Source: Escarpia spicata
Lineage: Eukaryota > Annelida > Polychaeta > Sabellida > Siboglinidae
DNA: 64,000 nt
NCBI GenBank assembly: GCA_963995525.1
Contig: OZ023206.1
Span: 7,444,919 to 7,508,918, forward strand
Direction: 5' to 3'
Under the pieces are notes generated by a model. That model was not told the origin of the DNA, ran no database searches, and saw only the letters and a program-made list of their open reading frames with translations. Within the stretch, counting starts at the first letter, position 1; every line of letters begins with the position of its first letter. This document shows, piece after piece, positions 48,181-64,000 of the stretch. The translations under genes and the position numbers were made by a program.

Positions 48181-48562
48181 TAACATGTTAGACAGTTGGG
48201 TGGGTAGATGAGGCACGCATATTACTACGACATATAAGCACTGAACGCCTCCACACACGGGGAGAAACATGATTTTTATAGATGACGCTGTTATGACACT
48301 TAAGAACACATCAGTCTACTGGCGACTGTATAATTTATAAGACACAGCGGCACCGACATTGATTTGTTGCCGTCTCCTTTGTTCCTGTGCGTGTACATGT
48401 GTGTTTACATGATAGTGTCACTGTGTGCAGAGCGTTGCGGAATAAAAGCGTGAGAAAATGTTATGAACGGTCGAGGTGTCTCATGTGACATCGATGTGTA
48501 TTTTGTAACATTTTATTGCATTGCAAACACCTTTGACAGTCTTATTTACGTCTGGTTAGTGT
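48181..48562. other. intergenic sequence without recognised gene
   Basis: No supported feature. Confidence 0.4.
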
Positions 48563-48574
48563 ATGTATGTATGT

Positions 48575-48623
<49 letters not shown>

Positions 48624-48683
48624 CATACATGCATGCATGTATGTATGTATGTATGTATGGATGTATGTATGTATGTATGTATG

Positions 48684-48723
<40 letters not shown>

Positions 48724-48740
48724 CACTGTATATATATATA
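48563..48740. repeat. compound GT, GTAT and AT microsatellite
   Basis: A GT tract, then GTAT tetranucleotides, then AT dinucleotides, giving open but meaningless frames on both strands. Confidence 0.95.
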
Positions 48741-50044
48741 GTTCGTCACACAGTAATATATTTCGTACACAAACAGAACACATGACATAGTCCATCAGTT
48801 CTGCATGTCGATGCTAGACGTTCAAAATACTCTTCTCGTGTTGGAAATATGTCGATATCCTCTCATTTGAACCTCGCGTGCTTAGATACAACACATTAAT
48901 TGTTGGACGGTTATCATCTTAGAATAGATATTGGGAAACCGCCGTAACATGTTTGTATGATTAAAACGATCGATTTTTTTTATGACAAAAATGATCACTT
49001 CTAAAATACGGCACTGGGCGTTTTGAACTTTCAACGCACTCTAGTCTGTTTTGAAACTAAGTTGTAGTGTACTCGAGCGTGTTTTGAACTGAATACACCG
49101 GTGCTTACCGTCGCTCTCGCTGGATGGCAACAGGCATCTACTGCATGAAGATGTTCGCCCCAGTATGAAGTCTCACCTCAGCAGCCATGAACTGCCGTCT
49201 CTCGGCGCATCTGTCCATGCATCTCCGTGAGAGGGTGAAGAAGACAGCAGCAGACGTACATCCTTCATTGACCTCTGCCTCGTCCTCCGTTGTCTGGAGA
49301 ACTTCAACGAAGTTGTCGCATTCTGATCGCGCGGGAAGAAGCATTTACATTAATTGTACTACCAAAACTGCCCGTCCCATGACGGGATGCCTTGGTAGTT
49401 GACAATCGTGACAACAATGTTTACCATAAGCAGCATAATGCAATATCAGACACTCGTTGTTTGTTCAAAATGACGAAGTTCGGAGAGAATGTGAGGTTCA
49501 CTTCTATCGATAGGCCCTGGTCGGGATAGTGTAGAATTGTCAACTAATATTTGTGTTGCTATGCTATTGGCATGAGGGTAGACGTAAGCATATTATATCA
49601 GATTCGTTTTTTGCGCGTATTACGTTTTACGTTCATAACAACTGATTTACCCATTAAAAGGTGAGAACCTTGACATGTGTAGGGTATTTTGAAAAACATA
49701 GGTCTTATTTCCAGCCCGGTACAGTAATCCCTGAAAGTATGGTGCTCGAGATTCAAGCAGGCAGTCTAAACGTTAAGCATACATACAGACGTGTCGGTGT
49801 CTGTTATTGTTCCCGTCTTGTCGACGGTCGGGCGGCGTCGCTATGTTTTTTTAGAATTTATGTGTTACTACTCTACACATTTGGTTGAGTAAATTGCGAA
49901 TTCGGAGTCTTTCATAAATTCTTCACATGCGGAGATATGCTTGCTGAAATAACACCCCGCTGACATTTTTCACGTTGCAGCGTAATAAGTAGGTTAGCAA
50001 CTTGAAACTTGATATCGGTGTAATTTGTAGATCGTAACTAAACG

Positions 50045-50092
<48 letters not shown>

Positions 50093-51044
50093 ACACAATG
50101 AAAAAGCATGCGTTTTGTTATCGTCAAGTTCCTGGCAGAATGAATTTACATCTGATCTAATTTAGCAGAGATGTTTTCCCTTACCAAAAACAACGAACAG
50201 TTGCTAAGTACATGGGTTCGAATTACAACATCAGTATTTCGATTTATTGCAATACAGTAATTTTGCTGTTATAAAATGGGTATCTATTACGAAATGGGTA
50301 TGATTTTTATAAAAGAAAAATATTTCCAAGTTACCCGGCGATGAAAAAGACAGTCGCCAGCGCGAAAACTGTTTTGAGATTGTGACCCCCCCGAGATCCC
50401 CACAGGTATGGGTCAACAGACAGGTAAGCAGACAAACAAACAGATAACCGTATTGTTTTATAATATAGAAGTGGGTACATTACAAAATGGGTCTGATTGT
50501 ATTAAAAATGGGTACACATTACAGCATGGGTCTGATTTTGTTACAAAATGAGTAGGGGCCTACTTATATTACAATATCAGTTGTCACAACCTAGTGACAG
50601 AAAGTCTGTGAAAAGCTAAAGCTCAACTAAACATTACACTTATAGTTAATTTATCATTTGTCCTTGAGATTACAGGCCCGCGACTTGAACACCACGTCGA
50701 GATCTCCATTCCTGTCCGTGCTCAGGTAATGATTGCTACGTGTGAGAGAGCAACGAAATCTGAATGATCTGCATACTAGCAGAGACGTATTGACCAACGT
50801 CGGATTTTAGGCAAATACATACCCAACGTATTGTACTAAATGCATTGCTGTCATGGGGACTAAGCTTGCTCCTGTATATAATGCCCCGTGTGTGCAATTT
50901 ATACAGCGATGATGTATTGCTTATTTAACACCGAGTGTTGCCCCGCTTTCCTAGGTGACATTTCTTGGATTTCAGCGGCGGCGGGGGGGGGGGGGCAAAT
51001 TTAGTTAACACTAATTTACGCTGGTGAAATATTAAAGCGCAATA
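48741..51044. other. intergenic sequence, one unassigned coding-like stretch
   Basis: 49138-49344 has raised GC and an open minus-strand frame of 68 residues (begins MLLPARSECDNFVEV) that I cannot assign to a family; it may be a transposon fragment. An AT tract lies at 50050-50087 and a G run at 50982-50995. Confidence 0.35.
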
Positions 51045-51475
51045 GGGGTAAGACCACATTTAAATTTTATATAGGCGGTCATTATAACGTTTCCTTCATT
51101 TCCTGCAAAATTTATCTTATGATTTTCTTGAAAATGTTACCTTCATTGACACAAGTGCTGTGGAAAACTCATACCTCATTTTTCAGAAAAATCCACCCAA
51201 ACCTGATCCCCCTCAGTTTGGCACCAATCTGGTAAACGAGTTTGAAATATTGGTGCGTGCTGCAAAATAGCCACTGTGCGAATACGCGAGCGACTAGCGT
51301 ATGTTTATTGCTACCTCGTGAAAGAACTAATGCAGTAGTACATTCAGTATTCACTGGACTAACATGTGCCATGTCAAAGTGCTCGAAAAAATTAACACAT
51401 CACACCAAAACGGTATTGTCAAGGGCACTCTTTTGGTGGGTAATGGCGGACGAATCCTTAATGTGGTCTTACCCC
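51045..51475. mobile_element. complete 431-bp MITE
   Basis: Perfect 16-bp terminal inverted repeats GGGGTAAGACCACATT and AATGTGGTCTTACCCC, flanked on both sides by AATA (51041-51044 and 51476-51479), a likely 4-bp target duplication. A partial copy lies at 24735-25105. Confidence 0.85.
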
Positions 51476-51699
51476 AATAGGTAATCTAGAAATAGTATAA
51501 GGACAAATTGCCAAAATGGCCGTGTCGCAATGCCGCCCCCCCCCCAGTTACCCCACCGACTTAAAATTCCATCCAGGGAAAACACTCTTAACAACCCCCC
51601 TGCACGATCCCACCCCACGTATATAAATACACATTGACATACGTGTATAATCAATCCATCACACCACCAGCGAGCGGGCGAACTACTCAACCGACCCCG

Positions 51700-52330
51700 A
51701 TGACCGCCTTCGTGAATACCCCACATCTCCTGTTTCGATGACTGGCGTGCCGGCGACTCGCCTCACTAACTCCGCCCGGGCGTAGGAGGTCGATGACCCG
51801 AGTCGCGACCTCGGTCGTTGTATACTATATCACGACGCCCGCCCCGGCCGCCACTCACTCGCAGGCGGCCGGCGTTCTAAGGTAGGTCGATGCAGGTTTT
51901 TCTCCTCGGCGTCAGACCGGCGCATATCACGACATGACCCTATCTTGTTAGCAACAGTAACGGTTGTGGGTTGGACTATCGTTCGGTTTGATTATCACGC
52001 GTGAGGTGGTTCAGAGGCTGACGACTCACGGTAGGTTTCTCTCTCCTCGAGAGATTTATCTCTGTCGCTCGTGGCGAGAAGCGACGGCGTGTGTTGGTAA
52101 TTTGATACGGCGTGAGTTGGGGTCGATCGATCTCGGTCGCTATCCATGCAGCCCCGGCTTATGTGTGATGTTCGCCAATGTTTTGGTGTCGAATTCTCGG
52201 ATTTCCTGTGGTTGTAGGCATTGTATGTAAACGTTTGTGACATGGTCAACATGGCTATTGTGATGTTCCGTTGAACCGAACTGAACGTCCCGAGACCCGA
52301 ATTGAAGGTAGCCAGCCTATGCTGACGAGC
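51700..52330 (+). promoter_or_regulatory. CpG-rich segment, candidate promoter/5' exon of calmodulin-like gene 2
   Basis: Raised GC and CpG compared with the flanks, including CGGCCGCCACTCACTCGCAG and a donor-like GGCGTTCTAAG|GTAGGTC at about 51881. It lies 4.4 kb upstream of the first coding exon, whose ATG is preceded by a splice acceptor, so an upstream untranslated exon is expected. Which sequence this is remains inference. Confidence 0.3.
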
Positions 52331-52597
52331 GTTGTTGTGGAACAGGTCGTAAATAGGCCCTGCTCGACGGCATTACGTTTGCGCAGAATGTTATGACTCA
52401 ACAGCGACATTCGAAACTGACCGTTTATGTTCTTAGTTCTGATAACGCGGTCTAACGTTTATGTAGGAGACGCCGCCATCTCAGACGTTAGCTTTCTTTG
52501 TCTCGCGTCATGGACGTTTCGGTTGAAGTGAAACTGGCAGATGTTGCCAAGTGCGTGGGCGGGAGCATGGGTGGGTCATGCATGCGCCATCGTGTGA

Positions 52598-52650
<53 letters not shown>

Positions 52651-54988
52651 CGTGCGTGCGTATGTTTACATGTGGGCGCTTGAAATGTATCGCCTTACAT
52701 TTGTATGTGCATGCATTTTGCACGACAGTCTGCGATTGTATATATTCATCATAAATCAGCTACGTACAATTGCCGATAATGTTGGACGTACATACATCTG
52801 AAATCAGTGGACATAATTTATCACGGCTGAAAGCTGCACATATCAATTATGATGTCCCGCTGGGTATACATATTCTTCAGAAAGTTGGCGGTGAGAGAAT
52901 TGTGATAGAGGGAGAGAGAGAGAGAGAGAAGGGGGGAGAGGTAGTCCTGGCATCATACGGCACACATGTTGTTCCACCCAGGCGCCCGGGCGTTGTGTTG
53001 GCGCCCAGCCTAGCCGTCTGTCGCTCCGTTGGTCTGTAGCCCCTACTGCCTGTCAGACACACCGGATGATCGCAAGAGAACAAACACATCCACAAGACTC
53101 GTCGACTTACACAGAACCACGCAACCAAACACGACCGCTTTAGTCTGAGCAAACACTCGGATTGCCTGTGAGTGCCCGCAGCAAAGTCTACCAGTTCGCA
53201 AATTGGAAGTATCCTGTTTCCCCGAGTCTGTTGAAAGCACCCGCAAACACATCGGCGTCAAGATCTGATTGAAAGTAAAACTTAACAGTTTCTTGATTAA
53301 CTTCCGGTTTGATTGACGACGAATATAATGAGTTGAGACGGCATACTGTTCGAGGAGTTCTTTCAAACATTACAAAAAGTCTTATTTGAAGATGGACCAT
53401 GACACTTACGTATACAGCATAATAATGACATTTGCTGCACCAAATTTAACTTTATCGGTGCTGGGTGAGCATATGAACGTGTCAGAGATATATGTATCCT
53501 GCATCTACGAAAATATACTTTTCCTGGGATGCAAACACGAAACGTATCCCAATGTTGATTGTGAAAACTACATTTCATGAATTGATGAACATAATTATAA
53601 ACTACCTGTTGCTGACAAGACCAACATCACAGAGCCCACCTGTGGTGTATAAATACCGAAACGTAATTACACACACAGCGTAGAATTGCCCGACTCGCTT
53701 CAAGTATTTGCTTCAATAGGAACGTTAATGGTATGAGAGATCTTCACAGCAGGAGAGTACTCGTAGCGCCACACGTACGTGTACAGCACTAGCTGTGTGG
53801 CATATCGACCAGTTCTCCGTAACCCGATACGATCTTAATCGTCGAGTAATAACCGCCGGCCCAATTAATCACCGCCCCAGTTATTACACCTCCACTTGAC
53901 GAAATCAACTGACCGTGTCATCAACAGGTCAACCGAGATCATCGCGCTGACATCATAGCAACTACTGGACATATGTGGCCTAAATATCTAGCTGCCACCG
54001 GCATTACGAGCTGTCGTCAACGATCATAGTGCCCGCAGTATGTTTGTCTGTCTGGGATTGTCACGGTCTTCTGGTATGTACACGTGACTGTCGTAGGTAC
54101 AGTTATGCCGACCTTTCAGTAATGGGTCGTCTTCCTCTGCATTTACTTTGTAGTGTAGTTCTGACAAAAGACCCGTAACGTAGACATGTAGGCTCGTCGC
54201 CGCTGCCAGAATTCGACATTACTGCCGGTCGGGAGACCAGAGACCGGCACCATATCCGTCGGGCTGGGAACTGTCAACGGTGTCAGCCAAAACGGCATAT
54301 TTATTTTCAGAAAATATGAAAATTTCGTATTTGTTCAAAAATTGGCTATGAAATGTTGTTTAGATTTGGTGAAGCTTTATTGCATGTGATTACATCCTTT
54401 ACTAAGCGGGATCTGCTTCTGACCACCAAACTTTGCGCTCTGCTGTAGATCAATGGTTACTACTGTAGTGATGGACACTACGATACAGACAGTGTTGCAG
54501 GTACACTGCGACACTGACAGAGTCTGTATTGATATATGAAACACGGTTCTACGACTACACACTGTACCCAGTGTGTGTCAGACATGTACGAAGTTGTATC
54601 GGCATGCACAGCACGCACACCTGCGTTGATGGATGTTAGCAGACGAGACAGCATTGGTCTATTAGTTATGTGTTCTGTGAAATTGTCTGTTTGTTAAACG
54701 TTACCGCCATGCAACTAAAATAGAGCACAGCAGGTCGTAACGTGAATTTCCTCGCAAATCAATTGCCTGTTTATTATTATTGAATTGGGGCATACACAAT
54801 TTGTTAATACTCTGTTTATAGAACCGATCATACCAAGCTCTGCGCTCTTCGACTTGGCCAGTGCGAATGTAGATCCAGCGTTTGTACATGCGAGTGTATT
54901 ACGCATTGCGTACGCTTCATTATTTACGTAGTCGTTTGATTTGTACTTCTTTGTCCAGGCAATGTTGACGGCGTGCTGTGCCAGCGAC
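52331..54988. other. intergenic or upstream intronic sequence
   Basis: Contains a GT microsatellite (52605-52665) and a GA run near 52911-52930. No supported coding exon. Confidence 0.45.
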
Positions 54989-55467
54989 ACGGTGTCGCGC
55001 TTACATTTATCCGGGCGTTAAATAATATCCGAGTGACGTTTCTGCGCGTGCGCGTATCTAGGGGAATGTATTTAGCACCAGCTACGACAGTCGCTCTTTC
55101 ATTTATCCGGGCGTTATGTATGTTTACATATATATATTTATTTATATATATGTCTATATATATATATATATATATACATTATACAATGTTTGCTTCCCAC
55201 ATACATAAACAATTTCTGTCGTAAAACAGTTTCTTCTCCACGCACACGTCACGTGATTTACTCTTATACTTGGTCACAAATCTGAAACAGCAAATTATAA
55301 TGATGTACTCGAACTATTACGCTCGTATTACGACAACAAACGAAACATATTTAACTACTGAATATTATTTATCACTATGTGATCTACTGGTGCCAAATAT
55401 TATGCCTTACTTATAAACATCACCCGGATAAAATTTAACGCCCGGGTAAATGTAAGCGCGACACCGT
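54989..55467. mobile_element. MITE-like element with about 50-bp inverted ends
   Basis: Left end ACGGTGTCGCGCTTACATTT, then ATCCGGGCGTTAAAT and ATCCGAGTGACGTTT. The right end is its near-perfect complement. A third copy of TTTATCCGGGCGTTA lies inside at about 55097. The interior holds AT tracts and no gene. Confidence 0.7.
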
Positions 55468-56262
55468 TAAACGGGAGTCACAGTTGTTAATTAGATAACG
55501 TGACCCGTTTGACCATATCGATTCACTCTTATGGCCCGAGTTTAACATCCGCTGCGCTGTTTGAAACCACCCTGTGTATGGTGTTATTTCATCGGGGGGG
55601 GGGGGGGTCACTGTGTACATATCAATCATCTTATAATCGGTGCAGATTGTTATCTTGGTACCCGTATTGTAGTATTTAGGTACGTCTGAGGTAACGGTTT
55701 TTTGTGCTGCAAAGGTAAAACGCCTGGCTTTGAAAATAACCGCTAGCAGTCGTAGCGACCAACATTCCGTTAGTGCACTGGGGAACAACGCCTCACCGCG
55801 TTCTCTTACACGTCTTCCGTTATTGTCTTTTTACGCGGCCCACCTTAACCGCCGCCACTGGCGCCTCGGAACACCAAGAAAGTGAACTTGTTTACTGAAC
55901 TGCCAATTGAAGAAACCGTTTAACGTCTCCCCTATGTCACCCCGGTAATAGACCCACCTCTCAAATATGGTCACCATAGAATAGTCCAACATTACTGTTG
56001 TTAAAATTATAGAAAAATAGTCCTGGTAATACGGATACCTTATTATTCAGGTCACTTTGACCAGCCCCAAGGTTAACCGCAATAGTGACGTTTCGCTGTA
56101 TTTGACGTAATATCAACCGATGGTAGATGATTACACCGTCGTTTGTTCGCAGTTTTCGCACTAGCGATCGTAATAAAATAACTGCTGGTAACATGTTGGC
56201 GTATTACACATTGCAATTGGATTGTTTATTCATCGAATCGTGTCGTTCTGTTTGTGCAGATC
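55468..56262. other. upstream sequence of calmodulin-like gene 2
   Basis: Contains a G run at 55595-55607; otherwise no recognised feature. A splice acceptor TTTGTGCAG ends at 56259, three bases before the ATG. Confidence 0.45.
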
Positions 56263-61408
<5,146 letters not shown>

Positions 61409-61433
61409 TGTATGTTTCTTCTACAAGGCATAC

Positions 61434-61608
61434 CCGGATTACATAATTACATATCCGGATTACATTATTACATATCCGGATTACATCATTACATATCCGG
61501 ATTACATTATTACATATCCGGATTACATCATTACATATCCGGATTACATTATTACATATCCGGATTACATCATTACATATCCGGATTACATCATTACATA
61601 TCCAGATG
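61434..61608. repeat. 21-bp minisatellite in the probable 3' UTR of calmodulin-like gene 2
   Basis: About eight copies of CCGGATTACATCATTACATA plus T. Units alternate between TCATTACATAT and TTATTACATAT, giving a 42-bp higher order. It starts 26 bp after the stop codon. Confidence 0.95.
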
Positions 61609-62629
61609 TTGACTGGCTGCAGGACGCTCTTGATGCACCAGGATTACAAGATTATCAACACAATGCAGTGCTTCTACACAACACGTATACGTCTCTGTCC
61701 AGTTACCTGTTTCTATTCAGACTCATTAGTAGCGTCATGTCAATTCGGTTGAAGGTGTCGAACACCCAATTAATTCTAGCGATGTGACAGCAATTGTGCA
61801 AGGATGTTACTTATAACGTTGTACTTATTTCATTCCGCAACTTCTACACGCTTAACAAGCGGCTGGTGGTGACACCACGCGGCTGGTTGTGACACCAAGC
61901 GGCAGGTGGTGACACCAAGCGGCAAGAGATGATACCAAGCGGCAGGTAATTAGGAAACAGGCGTTGATATAATTGGTGTAGCAACATCGTTGAATAAGCT
62001 GAAACTGTAACGGTAATTGATGCTGTGTAAATCGCCTGCTAGTACCACCTTTGCGTTGTTCCAAACAGAAAGTGCAATTGGTTTTATTAAGCAGTTCAGT
62101 GTGAGTTGTATAACGTAACTGAAATGAAAACATCAGCTGTGCTGATAATAGCCAAATAGAAACAGAAGAACATTTTAAACGTTGTCTGCGCTTCGCCGAG
62201 CAGTAGAAGGTGTGATTCAACTGGCAACATTGTGAGCACTTTCAACTGTTCTTGTGTTGCAAGATGCACTTTAGTATTCCATTTCTTATCGATACCATAC
62301 CCCCTATCATCAATTCATGTTGCGCATTCATTTGCACGTTTCATTTATCTTACAAATATGTGTTTTGCATTGAAATATGTGTACATTTTGTCGTGTCATT
62401 TTACATGGAAATAAAATGATGAACATCATGAAACTAATTAGTTGTCGTGCGACGCCGGCGACAGAGAAGAGACCACAAAAACTATTCGTTCATACATATA
62501 TACCACTGTCTATGGCATAGCAAGGCACTATTTAATTTATAAAGAAAAACTGAGTGAATTGAAACAGCGTGTGGTGGTCGAAATCGCTGCAATTTCGAAA
62601 CAGCAGCAACAGTTGGAACCCGAATTCTG
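61609..62629. other. 3' flank of calmodulin-like gene 2
   Basis: Includes a 20-bp tandem repeat AAGCGGCAGGTGGTGACACC, four to five copies at 61856-61945, and an AATAAA at 62410-62415. No other gene recognised. Confidence 0.55.
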
Positions 62630-62838
62630 AAATTTGAGACGTAAAAGAACCACCAAGGACGACAAGCTCCATGGCTTTGTAGCCAACCTCAGTGCCGTCA
62701 AATACAGATTGGTTTGGCGATAATGTTCTGGAAACACCGACTAGTTGAATGAGACGTCATAGTACATTCTACTTAAAACCACGATATATACAGACAAGTC
62801 AGTTAATAACACACTGTCGAGAGGCAACTAGAAACACC
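62630..62838 (+). repeat. SINE body, tRNA head missing or decayed
   Basis: Matches 36229-36435: GTAAAAGAACCACCAAGGAC, GGTTTGGCGATAATGTTCTG, ACTAGTTGAATGAGACGTCA, ATATACAGACAAGTCAGTTA. Confidence 0.75.
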
Positions 62839-62847
62839 CTCTACTAT

Positions 62848-63141
62848 TGTATCTGACGGGTGTGCAGTACTACCACTACACCACAATAACGGACCTCTCG
62901 CCATTGTATCTGACGGGTGTGCAGTACTACCACTACACCACAATAACGGCCCTCTCGTCACTGTATCTGACGGGTGTGCAGTACTACCACTACACCACAA
63001 TAACGGCCCTCTCGCCATTGTATCTGACGGGTGTGCAGTACTACCACTACACCACAATAACGGCCCTCTCGTCATTGTATCTGACGCGTGTGCAGCACTA
63101 CCACTACACCACAATAACGGCCGTCTCGCCATTGTATCTGA
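62848..63141. repeat. 57-bp minisatellite, about five copies
   Basis: The unit begins TGTATCTGACGGGTGTGCAG and continues TACTACCACTACACCACAAT, AACGGCC. It abuts the 3' end of the SINE. 57 is 19 codons, so frames stay open on both strands without evidence of coding. Confidence 0.95.
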
Positions 63142-64000
63142 CATGGTCTTTCGATCTACTGGTGTCATATATTCGGATGGACTAAAATAAGAATATAATT
63201 TTATAGCGTCAACGTATATTCATTTGATGCTTTTCTCTTAATGTGACGTACAAATACACGTATTTCGACCTGGTCGTTTTGAACGTAACTGCAGTGTTTT
63301 GAACCTAGGTTTATAATTCATAAATAAGGACAGCATGTATTCGAAGTTGACTCTTCCGAACTTGTTTAGTCTGGGTGCACTCAGGTCCGGTCTTCTAGTC
63401 ACTGTGATAGCGCGTCCCACATAGAGTGCCGACTCAACTTTCACGACTTGACAACATACTTTGATAAGTGTGCCGGCCATATTTTGCTGGCGAGTTCATT
63501 TACTCCAACCACGAGTGCGTCGTTTGAATTGGCAGGATAGGACATGAATCACGATGTATTGCTAATATTATCATGTTAAATTAAACCATACGAGTTAGTC
63601 TCTTGACCTGCGCGTGTAGACTATGTTTGTTTTGTATATTGAACCCATTTGACATGTGTTCGCATATTGACACATTATCAACGAGTAGAGTATTTTGAGC
63701 TGCGAGTATACGCCTGGAAATGTACAAGTAGGCCGGCCCTTGAGTGACAACGACATTGCATTCTTAGCGCTATTTTTATTTTGGGAAGAGTGCATTGCTT
63801 TCGAAGAGATACACTACACAGTAGGAGGACATTGATACCAGCACGTCTTTCTGAAAGGGCGCAAGTTCACGACGGTCGAACTACAGCTTGGAAGTAAGGA
63901 TGTTTGTACAGTAGTATAGTATGTGGTGTACCGCGCATGGTTGTCGCGCCCCGGAGGAAACCCCATGTTAAGAGATAGGGATTTCCCCCAGACCGCGCCC
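63142..64000. other. right edge without recognised gene
   Basis: No supported exon, repeat family or RNA gene seen. Confidence 0.45.

Noticed and set aside
50671..50725. EF-hand-like phrase on the minus strand (STDRNGDLDV)
   Set aside because: Not flanked by splice sites on that strand; the neighbouring GTGTTCAAGTC looks like a tRNA B box, so a SINE remnant is more likely.

Overview
This is a window of animal nuclear DNA, not prokaryotic or viral. The genes are split by GT..AG introns of 0.6-7 kb. CA/GT, AT and CACG microsatellites are frequent, tRNA-derived SINE-like repeats occur, and there are fragments of LINE retrotransposons (PHD-like finger, endonuclease, reverse transcriptase) and of PIF/Harbinger-like and other DNA transposons. 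The content fits a marine invertebrate such as a mollusc, another lophotrochozoan or a lancelet; the exact taxon cannot be fixed from the sequence.

Four real protein-coding genes can be assembled, all on the + strand, as two tandem pairs. Pair one (about 1.8-30.1 kb) is two paralogous three-exon genes for type II membrane LicD/fukutin-like proteins of 291 and 292 residues. They have identical intron phases, and their middle exon is almost identical and carries the LicD core. Pair two (about 33.3-61.4 kb) is two calmodulin-like EF-hand genes of 148 residues each, with the same intron positions. The first has a calmodulin-like C-lobe but a broken second EF-hand; the second keeps four recognisable loops.

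The remaining sequence is repeats and transposon remains. 0-10 kb: a fold-back element, LicD-like gene 1, a LINE fragment and a Harbinger element in its first intron, and a 51-bp minisatellite in its second. 10-18.5 kb: an antisense LINE whose reverse transcriptase reading frame is split by about 94 copies of a 55-bp minisatellite. 18.7-30 kb: LicD-like gene 2 with LINE fragments and a 207-bp near-perfect palindrome in its introns. 30.8-31.6 kb: a 15-bp minisatellite. 32-43 kb: SINEs, a CA tract, and calmodulin-like gene 1 with a SINE and a LINE in its putative first intron. 44-55.5 kb: non-autonomous DNA transposons and simple repeats. 56-61.4 kb: calmodulin-like gene 2 with a 56-bp minisatellite in an intron and a 21-bp array just after its stop. 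61.4-64 kb: more minisatellites and a SINE tail.

The most unusual observation is that tandem arrays have repeatedly arisen from transposon coding sequence: a 55-bp unit from a LINE reverse transcriptase, a 44-bp unit from a Harbinger transposase, and a 21-bp unit tripled in a second LINE reverse transcriptase. No undescribed enzymatic or defence system is visible.
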